Source: Candidatus Tectomicrobia bacterium
GTDB lineage: Bacteria; UBA8248
Length of the DNA stretch: 64,000 bases
NCBI GenBank assembly: GCA_016192135.1
Contig: JACPUR010000004.1
Location: forward strand, 81,311-145,310
Direction: 5' to 3'
This document shows, in pieces, positions 6,459-14,401 of this stretch (its first letter is position 1; each line of letters starts with the position of its first letter). The notes below the pieces were generated by a model that did no database searches, had not been told where the DNA came from, and saw only the letters and a program-made list of their open reading frames with translations. Made by a program: the position numbers and the translations under genes.

Positions 6459-6734
6459 ATGTTCGCGAATCCGCTGTGGCTCGTCTTCTCCATCGTTGCG
6501 CTGGGCGGAATCTACGTCCTCGCCCCCGCCGCCGCGCACGTCTACGGCCGCTTCCGGTCCAGGCGCCAAGTGATCTGCCCGGAGACGGGGGAGAAGGCCT
6601 CCATCCAGCTCGACGCCGGGCGCGCGGCCCGCACCGCGCTGTTCGGGGAGCCCGAGATCCGGCTCCTGGACTGCCGCCGCTGGCCCGAGCGCCGCGGCTG
6701 CGGCCGGGAGTGCCTCAAGGAGGCGGCGGCCTAG
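6459..6734 (+). CDS. Small membrane-anchored Cys4 protein, paralogue 2
   Basis: 91 residues, starting 15 bp after paralogue 1 and clearly a tandem duplicate of it. N-terminal membrane helix at about 5-27, YGRFR at 29-33, then C40 (ICPETGE), C72 (LLDCRRW), C81 and C85 (GCGREC). Between the two copies the cysteines, the TGE turn and the RAAR segment are preserved while the rest has diverged, which indicates selection on the Cys4 site. Probably co-transcribed with paralogue 1, possibly forming a heterodimer; function unknown. Confidence 0.7.
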   Translation: MFANPLWLVFSIVALGGIYVLAPAAAHVYGRFRSRRQVICPETGEKASIQLDAGRAARTALFGEPEIRLLDCRRWPERRGCGRECLKEAAA

Positions 6735-6735
6735 C

Positions 6736-7404
6736 TCAGGGCGCCAAGGCGTCGGGCCGCGGGAACTCCTGCGGCCAGGCGGCGACGGCATCCTCCAGGT
6801 AGCGCTTGACGGTGCCCGGGTCGAGCCGGACGGAGCGCTTGATCTTGTTCACCTCGCCCTCGCTCTCGAGGGGGATCCGCAGCGAGTCCATGAAGCGGTT
6901 GAACATGTTGAAGAAGCCCGCCATGAGGGTGAGCTCGACGAGCTCGGCCTCGGAGAAATGCTCCCGCGCCGCCTCGTAGACGTCGTCCCGCTCCCGCGCC
7001 GTGTTCCGGGTGACGTGCTCGGCCCAGAGCACGGCCGCCTTCTCGCGGGGGGTGAGCAGGGGCGAATCCATGTAGCCGTCCGAGCCGATGGCCTGGACCT
7101 GATCCTCGGTGATGCCCGCCGCTTGACCAAGGGCGGTGTTGTGGGCCAGTCAGTAGGCGCAGCCGTTCACCTTGCTGGTCTTGATGACGGCCATCTCCTT
7201 GATGCGCGACGAGAGCAGGCTGCCCGCCCCCTCCCGCTGGAGCACCGCGTTGAACGGGAGCATCACCCGCGCCACGTGCGGCGTCCGGGCCAGCGCCCGG
7301 TAGGAGTGCGGCACCCGCCCGAGCATCTTCGTCACGGCCTCGTAGAGGCGGGCCACCTCGGGGCCGGCCGCCTCAGGCTGAACCAGGTTCACCCGTTCCT
7401 TCAT
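6736..7404 (-). CDS. AhpD-like (carboxymuconolactone decarboxylase family) selenoprotein, UGA decoded as Sec
   Basis: 222 residues if the UGA at 7152-7150 is read as selenocysteine. The frame stays open on both sides. Upstream gives a normal AhpD-type N-terminus and IKTSKVNGCAY. Downstream continues LAHNTALGQAAGITEDQV through a typical all-helical C-terminus. The UGA falls exactly where the family has the second Cys of its CxxC redox centre, giving C82-A-Y-U85-x-x-H88. A hairpin with a GGUC loop begins 13 nt after the UGA, as in bacterial SECIS elements. AhpD-type proteins reduce peroxides or disulfides, and Sec in place of the resolving Cys is known in this superfamily. ATG at 7404 overlaps the rdgB stop by 4 bp. 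Ordinary annotation would split this into two hypothetical pieces. A nonsense mutation is the main alternative. Confidence 0.8.
7116..7136 (-). promoter_or_regulatory. Candidate bacterial SECIS hairpin
   Basis: On the minus strand CCGCC (7136-7132) pairs with GGCGG (7120-7116), CTT (7131-7129) pairs with AAG (7124-7122), C7121 is bulged and the loop is GGTC (7128-7125). The loop starts 21 nt after the UGA, and the GGUC loop resembles that of the E. coli fdhF SECIS. It lies within the coding sequence, as bacterial SECIS elements do. Confidence 0.65.
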
Positions 7405-8036
7405 CCCGTCCTCCTCCGGCCGCGCATGGGCCTATATGGGTTTTCCGCCAGCTCCCGGGCCAGCCACCCGCGGAAGGCCGCGAGGGCCCTCCCCCGGTGG
7501 CTGATCCGGTTCTTGGTTTCGAGATCGAGCTCCGCCACCGTGCGCCCCAGGGAGGGCAGGTAGAGCAGCGGGTCGTAGCCGAACCCGCCCTCCCCCCTCG
7601 GCTCCGCGAGCACCCTGCCCGAGAGTTCGCCCTCGAAGAAGCCGAACCGCCCGCCCGGCCGGACGAAGGCCAGCACGCACACGAAGCGCGCCCCGCGCCG
7701 CGCCTCCTCGACGCCCGCGAGGCGCTCAAGCAAGAGGCGGTTGCGCCCGGCGTCGTCCAGGCCCTCGCCGCCGAAGCGGGCCGAGCGCACGCCCAGCTCG
7801 CCCGGCAGGGCGTCCACCTCGATGCCCGAGTCGTCCGCCAGGGCGGGAAGGCCGCCCGCGCGGCACGCCGCCTCCGCCTTGAGCAGGGCGTTCTCGGCGT
7901 AGGTGGAGCCGGTTTCCTCCACCTCGAGGGAGATGCCCGCCTCCTTCGGCGTGACCACACGCACCGGGAGGCCGGCCAGGGCGGCGCCCACCTCCCGGGC
8001 CTTCCCGGGGTTTCCGCTCGCGAGCAGGAGGATCAC
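7401..8036 (-). CDS. rdgB: XTP/dITP diphosphatase (RdgB/HAM1)
   Basis: 211 residues. It hydrolyses non-canonical purine triphosphates (dITP, XTP) to monophosphate and pyrophosphate, cleaning the nucleotide pool. Signature segments are all present: SGNPGK at the N-terminus, [17 protein letters not shown] in the middle, [12 protein letters not shown], and SHRGRAL near the C-terminus. GTG at 8036 is used, overlapping the rph stop as GTGA (8033-8036); the downstream stop overlaps the ahpD start as ATGA (7401-7404). The three genes are therefore translationally coupled. The rph-rdgB pair is a common bacterial arrangement. Confidence 0.93.
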   Translation of the reverse strand: MILLLASGNPGKAREVGAALAGLPVRVVTPKEAGISLEVEETGSTYAENALLKAEAACRAGGLPALADDSGIEVDALPGELGVRSARFGGEGLDDAGRNRLLLERLAGVEEARRGARFVCVLAFVRPGGRFGFFEGELSGRVLAEPRGEGGFGYDPLLYLPSLGRTVAELDLETKNRISHRGRALAAFRGWLARELAENPYRPMRGRRRTG

Positions 8037-8779
8037 GCGGAGGGGAGATGCTTCGCCTGAAGCTCGAGGAGCCGGGAGGCGCCCTCCCCGGCGAGCCGCA
8101 GGAGCCGGTTGAGGTCGGGCCGGCCGAAGGGCGTCCGCTCGGCCGTGCCCTGGAGCTCCACGAAGCGGCCCCTGTCGGTCATCACCACGTTCATGTCCAC
8201 GTCGGCGAGGGAGTCCTCGCCGTAGTCCAGGTCGAGGAAGGCCGCGCCCCCGATCACCCCCACGCTCACGGCCGCGACCGCCCCGGTGAGAGGACTCTTC
8301 GCCATCTCTCCCCCGCGGGCCAGCGCGGCCAGCGCGTGGGCGAGGGCGACGTAGCCGCCGGTGACGGCGGCGCAGCGCGTGCCGCCGTCCGCCTGGAGGA
8401 CGTCGCAGTCGATGTAGATCGTCCGGGGGCCGAGCCGGGAGAGGTCCACCACCGCGCGCATGGAGCGCCCGATGAGCCGCTGGATCTCCATGGAGCGCCC
8501 GCTCCGCGCGCGCTCGCGCGGCACGCGCACGTTGCCGCTCCCGGGGAGCATGGCGTACTCGGCCGTCACCCAGCCCTCCCCGCTCTCCTTCTTGTGGGGG
8601 GGCACCTTCTCCTCCACCGTGGCGGTGCAGAGGACCCGGGTGTGGCCCATCTCGATGAGGCAGCTCCCGGGGGCGGTCCGGATGCAGCCGGGCTCGAAGC
8701 GGACGGGGCGCAGCGCGCCGGGGGCGCGCCGGCCGGCGCGCGGCGGAGCGGCGGACTTGGGATGGGCCGGGCGCGGCAT
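8033..8779 (-). CDS. rph: Ribonuclease PH
   Basis: 248 residues, phosphate-dependent 3'-5' exoribonuclease that trims tRNA 3' ends. Conserved RNase PH segments are seen: [17 protein letters not shown], then [33 protein letters not shown], a [19 protein letters not shown] phosphate-site region, and [18 protein letters not shown] short Arg/Pro-rich N-terminal extension precedes the usual start. First gene of the operon rph-rdgB-ahpD. Confidence 0.95.
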   Translation of the reverse strand: MPRPAHPKSAAPPRAGRRAPGALRPVRFEPGCIRTAPGSCLIEMGHTRVLCTATVEEKVPPHKKESGEGWVTAEYAMLPGSGNVRVPRERARSGRSMEIQRLIGRSMRAVVDLSRLGPRTIYIDCDVLQADGGTRCAAVTGGYVALAHALAALARGGEMAKSPLTGAVAAVSVGVIGGAAFLDLDYGEDSLADVDMNVVMTDRGRFVELQGTAERTPFGRPDLNRLLRLAGEGASRLLELQAKHLPSA

Positions 8780-8860
8780 CGGATCTCCCGTCCCGCCGGG
8801 CGGACCGGCGGCCGGGACGCATCTTACCGGGGGAGGCGGAAACGCACCACCGGGAACGCG

Positions 8861-11800
8861 CTATCCCCTGCGGGGCTCGGAGGGGGCGTCCGTCGTGGAG
8901 GGGGAGGCGGAGACCGGGGCCCCGCCGAGCCCCACCCAGTGCCGCAGGACGTCCACCCCGCCGTGCGCCGTGGTGTACAGGCAGGGCGTGAGGAACAGGG
9001 TGACGAAGGTGGAGACCGAGAGGCCGAACAGCATGACCACGCCCAGGGGCTTGAGCATCTCGGAGCCCTGGTCCCAGCCCAGGGCGAGCGGGATGAGACC
9101 GACGATGGTGGTGACGGAGGTCATCAGGATGGGCCGCAGGCGGATGGAGGCGCCCGAGACGATGGCGTCCCAGCGGCGCACGCCCTCCGACTCGATCTGC
9201 TCGATGTACTCGACCATGAGGATGGCGTTGTTCACCACGATGCCCACCAGCATGATGACCCCGATGAGCGCGGTCGCGCCGAAGGAAGTGCCGGTGAGGT
9301 AGAGGCCGAGGACGGCCCCCGAGAGCGCCGGCGGGACGGCGAACATGATGACGAAGGGGTTGACGAGCGAATCGTACTGTACGGCCATCACGACGTAGAC
9401 GAGGAAGACCGCCAGGACGGCCAGGACCATGAGCTCCCGGTTCGACCGCTCGAGCGCCTGCTCGTCCTCGCCCGGCAGCACGAAATAGCCCTGCGGGAGC
9501 TTGAGGCCGGCGAGGCGGGCCCGCACGTCCCGGCTCACGTCGCCGAGCGAGCGGCCGGCCAGGTCGGCGGTGATCTCGACCATGCGGCTCTGGTCGATGC
9601 GGGTGATCTCGGAGCTCCCCTGCCCAATCCGCACCTGGGCGATGTGCCCGAGGTGGATGGGCTCGCGTCCGGACGGGAAGAGCGGCAGGCGCTCAAGGTC
9701 CTGGGCGGTGCGGACCAGGGTCTCCTGGAACTTGACCCGGACGGGCACGCGGCGATCCTGCCGGTTGATGTAAGTGACGACCGTCCCGTCCACCGCCGTG
9801 TTCACGGTGTCGCCCACCTGCTGGACCGAAAGGCCGAAGGCCGAGGCCCGCTCGCGGTCCAGGCGCACCAGGAACTCCGGCCGCCGCTGCTCCTGGTCGA
9901 GTTCCAGGTTCACCAGGCCGGGGATGCCCTGAAGGCGATCCAGCACCTCGCGCGAGGCGCGCTGGAGGGCGTCCAGGTCCTCCCCCCGCACGGCGAGGGA
10001 GAAGGGCTTGTTGTGGGTCGAGTTCGAGGTGCGCAGGCCCCGCACCCTCGTCTTATAAGCGGTGATGCGGGCGTCGGCGATGTCGAGCCGCGCGAGCTGG
10101 GGGCGGAGCCTTCCCAGGTACTCGAACGAGTTCTGTCCCTTCTTGAGGATGAACTCCACCTCTCCCCGCGTGGAGTTCCGCGCCATGCCCCGGCCGAAGA
10201 GCCGCCCGCCCGAGGTGGCGAAGACGTGGGCGACCCGATCGTCCCGCTGGAGCATGTCATGAATACGGTGGATCGCCGCGTTCGTGGTCTCGAGCTTCGT
10301 CCCCGGGCTGAAGCGGACGGAGACGCTGAGACGACCGTCGTCGGTCTCGGGAAGAAGCTCGTTCCCCAGCCTGCCGAAGATGGTGAAGCTCAGCCCGAAG
10401 AGGACGAACAGGGCCGCCATGACGCCCCACCGCCAGCGGAGGACCAGCGGGAGGGAGAGCCGGTAGAGGGCGTTCATCCGCTCGATGAAGCGGGCGAAGG
10501 CGCGGAAGATCAGCCAGCGGTCGATCCCGCTCCGCTGGGGGAGCTGGAGGAGCCGGCCCGAGAGCATGGCCACCAGCGTGAGCGCCACGAACAGGCTGCA
10601 GATGAAGGAGACGGTGATGGTGAGGATCAGCTCCCGGAACAGGAGCGAGACGTAGCCGGAGATGAGCAGGAAGGGGACGACGGAGGCGACGTTGGTCAGG
10701 GTGGAGGCGAGCATGGCGCTCTCCACCTCGCGCCCCGCGCGCTCCGCCGCCTCGATGGGGTCCCCTCCCTGGGCCTGGTGGCGCGAAACGTTCTCCAGCA
10801 TGACGATGGCGTTGTCCACCAGCATGCCCACGCCCAGGGCCAGCCCGCCCAGGCTGAAGATGTTGAAGGTGAGGCCCAGGGCCCACATGACGAAGAAGGT
10901 GGCCACGGAGGCGATGGGCACGGACAGGGCGATGATGAAGGTCCGCCTGATGCTCGACAGGAACACCAGCACCACCAGGATGGCGAGGATGCCGCCGACC
11001 ACCGCGGACGAGAGCACGTTCTGGATGGCGGTGCGGATGAAGAAGCTCTGGTCCCCCACCGGGGTGAGGGACGTGCCCTCGGGGACGATCTTGTAGCGCG
11101 CGAGGAAATCGATGCGGTCCTTGATCCCGTCCACCACGGCCACGGTGTTGGCGTCGGGCTGCTTGAGGACGATGACCTTCACGCTCTCCTGCCCGTTGAA
11201 CCAGACGAAGAGGCGCTTCTCCTCCGCCCCGTCCGACACCTTGGCGAAGTCCCGCAGGTACACGCGGCCGCCGTCGGGCGTCGGGAAGATGAGGCGGGAG
11301 AGGTCCCCTGCGTTTCGCAGCTTGCCGGCCGTGCGGCTCGAGTACTCGCGGTCGGTCGTGTCCACCCGGCCGGAGGCCACGTCCACGTTCTCGTCGCGCA
11401 TCCGCTGGAGGACGGAGCTCAGGCTGAGCCCCATCCCCTGGAGGCGCGGGAAATCCACCAGCACCTGCACCTCCTCGTCCAGCCCGCCGAAGGCCTCCAC
11501 CGAGGCCACCCCCGGCACCACCAGGAGCTGGGGGACGAGCACCTGCTTCGCCCAGGTCTGGAGGGCCGGCCCCTTGAGCCTAGAGGAGGCCAGCGCGTAT
11601 TCCACGATGGGGATCTGCGCCGGGTCGCTCTTGAAGATGCGGGCATTCTGCATCTGGGCTTGAAGCTCGTCCGGCAGGTTGCGGCGGGCGACGTTGAATT
11701 TCGTGATGGCGTCCTGCAGGGCCAGGTTGATGTCCCGGTTGAAGTCGAAGAACAGGAAAATCCGCATCGTCCCCTCCTGGCTGGTGGAGTAGATGCGGAC

Positions 11801-12031
11801 GAGGCCCTCCGTCGTCGCCATCTCGCGCTCGATGATCTTGGTGAGCTGCTCCTCGACGACCTCGGCGTCGGCGCCGGGCCAGTCGGCGCCCACGAATATC
11901 CGGGGGTAGATGATGCGGGGCAGGAGGTCCACCGGCAGACGGTAGAGCGAGAAGAAACCCACCACGACCGCGCAGACCATCAGCATGATGGTCCCCACCG
12001 GCCGGCGGATGGAAAGCTGGCTCAGCGACAC
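8861..12031 (-). CDS. RND-family efflux pump, inner-membrane permease (HAE1 type)
   Basis: 1,056 residues, full length for the AcrB/SwrC-type RND transporters, with two repeats of one plus five membrane helices and two large periplasmic domains. The N-terminus (LSQLSIRRPVGTIMLMV) is typical. The TM4 proton-relay motif reads GVGMLVDNAIVMLENVSRHQ around residue 400, keeping the first Asp and having Asn at the second position, a frequent variant. GTG at 12031 follows GGAGT. It lies 13 bp downstream of the periplasmic adaptor, so the two form one operon. No outer-membrane TolC-type partner is in the window; cargo is unknown. Confidence 0.93.
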   Translation of the reverse strand: MSLSQLSIRRPVGTIMLMVCAVVVGFFSLYRLPVDLLPRIIYPRIFVGADWPGADAEVVEEQLTKIIEREMATTEGLVRIYSTSQEGTMRIFLFFDFNRDINLALQDAITKFNVARRNLPDELQAQMQNARIFKSDPAQIPIVEYALASSRLKGPALQTWAKQVLVPQLLVVPGVASVEAFGGLDEEVQVLVDFPRLQGMGLSLSSVLQRMRDENVDVASGRVDTTDREYSSRTAGKLRNAGDLSRLIFPTPDGGRVYLRDFAKVSDGAEEKRLFVWFNGQESVKVIVLKQPDANTVAVVDGIKDRIDFLARYKIVPEGTSLTPVGDQSFFIRTAIQNVLSSAVVGGILAILVVLVFLSSIRRTFIIALSVPIASVATFFVMWALGLTFNIFSLGGLALGVGMLVDNAIVMLENVSRHQAQGGDPIEAAERAGREVESAMLASTLTNVASVVPFLLISGYVSLLFRELILTITVSFICSLFVALTLVAMLSGRLLQLPQRSGIDRWLIFRAFARFIERMNALYRLSLPLVLRWRWGVMAALFVLFGLSFTIFGRLGNELLPETDDGRLSVSVRFSPGTKLETTNAAIHRIHDMLQRDDRVAHVFATSGGRLFGRGMARNSTRGEVEFILKKGQNSFEYLGRLRPQLARLDIADARITAYKTRVRGLRTSNSTHNKPFSLAVRGEDLDALQRASREVLDRLQGIPGLVNLELDQEQRRPEFLVRLDRERASAFGLSVQQVGDTVNTAVDGTVVTYINRQDRRVPVRVKFQETLVRTAQDLERLPLFPSGREPIHLGHIAQVRIGQGSSEITRIDQSRMVEITADLAGRSLGDVSRDVRARLAGLKLPQGYFVLPGEDEQALERSNRELMVLAVLAVFLVYVVMAVQYDSLVNPFVIMFAVPPALSGAVLGLYLTGTSFGATALIGVIMLVGIVVNNAILMVEYIEQIESEGVRRWDAIVSGASIRLRPILMTSVTTIVGLIPLALGWDQGSEMLKPLGVVMLFGLSVSTFVTLFLTPCLYTTAHGGVDVLRHWVGLGGAPVSASPSTTDAPSEPRRG

Positions 12032-12044
12032 GGGGGGACTCCGG

Positions 12045-13262
12045 TCATTCGGTCACTACCCGCACCGGCGCGCCCTCCTTGAGCTGGCCGATGCCGCTCA
12101 CAATGACCTTCTCGCCCGGCTTGAGCCCCTCGATGATCTCGACCCGCCCCTCGACGCTCTCCCCGAGCTTCACCTTCCGCTTCTGGGCCACGTGGCGCGG
12201 CCCCTGGGGCCGCTGGCCCTGGGCCGGGCGCTGGCCCTGCGCCTGCGCCTCGCCGGGGCCTCCGCGCGGGGGCCGGGGGGATTCGGCGCGCCGCTGGCCC
12301 GGGCCCGCGCCCCGGTCCGGCGGGGCCGGCGCCAGGAGGAACACGTGCCCCTCGCTCGGGCTGTTGTCGCTCCACTCGACCGCGTGGGTGGGGATGACGA
12401 CGGTTTCGCGGCCGAGCTGGGGCTCGAAGGAAACCCGCGCGTGGAGGCCCGGGCGAAGCGTGCCGTCCGGATTGGGCAGCTCGACTTCGGTCAGGGCCTG
12501 CCGGGTGCGGGGATCGACCTGGGGGAAGATGACGGTGAGCTGGCCCTGGAAGCGCCGGCCCGGGTAGGCATCCAGCTCGACGACCGCGGGCTGATTCGGG
12601 CGCAGGCGGGGCAGCTCCAGCTCGCTCACCGGGGCGCGCATCCGGAGCGTGCTCACGTGCGCCAGGGTGAACATGTGGAATCGGGGCATGGCGAGATCGC
12701 CCGGCTCCATCTTCCGCTCCGTGATTACCCCGTTGATGGGGGAGCGGATCTCGAAGTACTCGAGCTGCGCCCGGAGGAGGTTCACCTTCTGGCGCATCTT
12801 CTCCACCTCGGCCCGCGCGCGGTTCAGCTCCGCCGAAACCTTGATCCACTCGTTCTGGCTCACGACGCCCGAGCGGTAGAGGGGCTCGCGCGACTTGGCG
12901 TTGGCCTCGGCCTCGCCGAGCTTCGCCCGCTCGGCGTCCATCTCGGCCCGTGCGAGGGCCAGCTCGATCCGGCGGGTGGTGTCGTCGAGATGCGCGAGGA
13001 GCTGCCCCTGCTTCACCTGCATCCCTTCCCGGACCAGGACCTCCTTCACCTGGCCCTCGGCCTGGGACATGAGCTTCACTTCGCTGAGGGGATAGAGCGT
13101 GCCGGTGGCGGTCACCTTGCGGCCGAGACGGCCCGAAACCGCCTCGACCACCAGGACGGGCAGGGGGCGGTCGCCCTGCTGAGGCCGGCCCGCCTGGGCG
13201 CCGGAGGCATGAAAAAGGGCCAGCGCGGAGACGAAAGCAAGGCAAACCGCGAGGCTTTTCAC
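12045..13262 (-). CDS. RND efflux periplasmic adaptor (membrane fusion protein)
   Basis: 405 residues from GTG at 13262, chosen because GGAGA lies 9 bases upstream and the product then starts with a clean Sec signal peptide (VKSLAVCLAFVSALALF, cleavage after GAQA). An in-frame GTG at 13298 would only prepend basic residues. The adaptor has a lipoyl-like half (GTLYPLSEVKLMSQAEGQVKEVLV), a helical hairpin at about residues 95-160, the returning lipoyl half (FEIRSPINGVITERKMEPGD) and a beta-barrel domain. An unusual Pro/Gln/Arg-rich insert of about 60 residues interrupts the C-terminal domain (GGPGEAQAQGQRPAQGQRPQ). It links the pump to an outer-membrane channel. Confidence 0.9.
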   Translation of the reverse strand: MKSLAVCLAFVSALALFHASGAQAGRPQQGDRPLPVLVVEAVSGRLGRKVTATGTLYPLSEVKLMSQAEGQVKEVLVREGMQVKQGQLLAHLDDTTRRIELALARAEMDAERAKLGEAEANAKSREPLYRSGVVSQNEWIKVSAELNRARAEVEKMRQKVNLLRAQLEYFEIRSPINGVITERKMEPGDLAMPRFHMFTLAHVSTLRMRAPVSELELPRLRPNQPAVVELDAYPGRRFQGQLTVIFPQVDPRTRQALTEVELPNPDGTLRPGLHARVSFEPQLGRETVVIPTHAVEWSDNSPSEGHVFLLAPAPPDRGAGPGQRRAESPRPPRGGPGEAQAQGQRPAQGQRPQGPRHVAQKRKVKLGESVEGRVEIIEGLKPGEKVIVSGIGQLKEGAPVRVVTE

Positions 13263-13410
13263 GGAAAGATGGTCTCCAAGGCCGACCCGCCGGGCCACCC
13301 GCCTTTCCCGGCGGCGTCTTTACCAACTAACGTATGAACTCCACAAATATATCACAGCGGGTGAAAAAAAGGCCTGGGCGCGGGACTGGCGGCCGGCTGG
13401 GGAGGCCCGT

Positions 13411-14400
13411 TCATCCTCCGATGGCGCTCATGGTGCGGGCGGGCTGGACGAATTCCTTCTGGCCGATCAAGTGGCCGGGCGTCTTGGTCCGCACCACCCC
13501 GGCGAGCCAGACCTTGATCTCCTCGTCGGAAGCCCCGCCGCGGAGGAGGGTCTTCAGGTTGTGCTCCACGGTGGAGAACAGGCAGGTCCGGACCATCCCC
13601 TCCGCTGTCAGGCGGAGGCGGTTGCAGGCTTGGCAGAAGGGCCGGGTGACCGAGGCGATGACCCCCACCTCCCCCTTCCCGTCCTTGTAGCGGTAGCGGG
13701 TGGCCGGGTCGGAGGGGTGGCCGCCCGTGAGCTCGAGCTCCCCCTCGGCCGAGAGCCCCTCCAGGATCTCCTCGGCCGTGAGCACCCTGCCCCTCTCCCA
13801 GGAGCGGTCCGCGTCGAGGGGCATGTACTCGATGAAGCGCACGATGTAGCCCGTCTCCCGCGCCCAGCGGGCGAAGCGGGGGAGCTCGGCCTCGGTCAGG
13901 CCCTTCACCGCCACGGCGTTGATCTTGATCGGGCTGAAGCCCGCCCGGGCGGCCGCCTCGATGCCCTCCATCACCTGCCTGAAGACGTTGCGGCGGGTGA
14001 TGAGGAAGAACTTTTGCTCATCCAGGGTGTCCAGGCTGATGTTGATCCGCCTGAGCCCCGCCTCATAGAGCCTCCCGGCCACCTGGGGCAGCGAGACGCC
14101 GTTCGTGGTGAGGGCCAGGTCCATGTCCGGCTGGATCTCGAGCATCATGCGGATGAGCCGGTCGATGTCCTTGCGCAGAAGGGGCTCCCCGCCGGTCAGG
14201 TGGTAGCTCGCGAAGCCCAGCTCCGTGGTGATGCGCACCACCCGGGCGATCTCCTCGTAGGTGAGGACCTCCTCGTGCGGGAGCCATTCCATGCCCTCTT
14301 CCGGCATGCAGTAGAAGCACCGGAAGTTGCACCGGTCGGTCACCGAGATGCGCAGGTCGTCGTGGCCCCGGCCGTAGTTGTCGAACAGTTGGGGGGGCAC
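13411..14400 (-). CDS. moaA: GTP 3',8-cyclase MoaA (molybdenum cofactor step 1)
   Basis: 329-residue radical-SAM enzyme that converts GTP to 3',8-cyclo-GTP, the first step of molybdopterin synthesis. The N-terminal cluster motif is CNFRCFYC, followed by GGEPLLRKD. The second, C-terminal cluster site reads FCQACNRLRLTAEGMVRTC. The protein ends in the Gly-Gly needed for activity (SAIGG). GTG at 14400 is preferred: it lies one base after the stop of the upstream moeA-type gene and follows GGAGGGCTGAA. Last gene of the moeA / moeA-PBP / moaA operon, which a Moco riboswitch probably controls. Confidence 0.95.
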   Translation of the reverse strand: MPPQLFDNYGRGHDDLRISVTDRCNFRCFYCMPEEGMEWLPHEEVLTYEEIARVVRITTELGFASYHLTGGEPLLRKDIDRLIRMMLEIQPDMDLALTTNGVSLPQVAGRLYEAGLRRINISLDTLDEQKFFLITRRNVFRQVMEGIEAAARAGFSPIKINAVAVKGLTEAELPRFARWARETGYIVRFIEYMPLDADRSWERGRVLTAEEILEGLSAEGELELTGGHPSDPATRYRYKDGKGEVGVIASVTRPFCQACNRLRLTAEGMVRTCLFSTVEHNLKTLLRGGASDEEIKVWLAGVVRTKTPGHLIGQKEFVQPARTMSAIGG

Positions 14401-14401
14401 T

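Noticed and set aside
7071-7404. Split AhpD gene as a pseudogene or frameshift
   Set aside because: The frame does not shift, the only interruption is TGA at the redox Cys, and a SECIS-like hairpin follows; selenocysteine explains all of this better.
8048-12082. A 1,344-codon plus-strand open frame opposite the RND permease
   Set aside because: Same antisense GC-rich artefact; the minus strand carries an unmistakable transporter.
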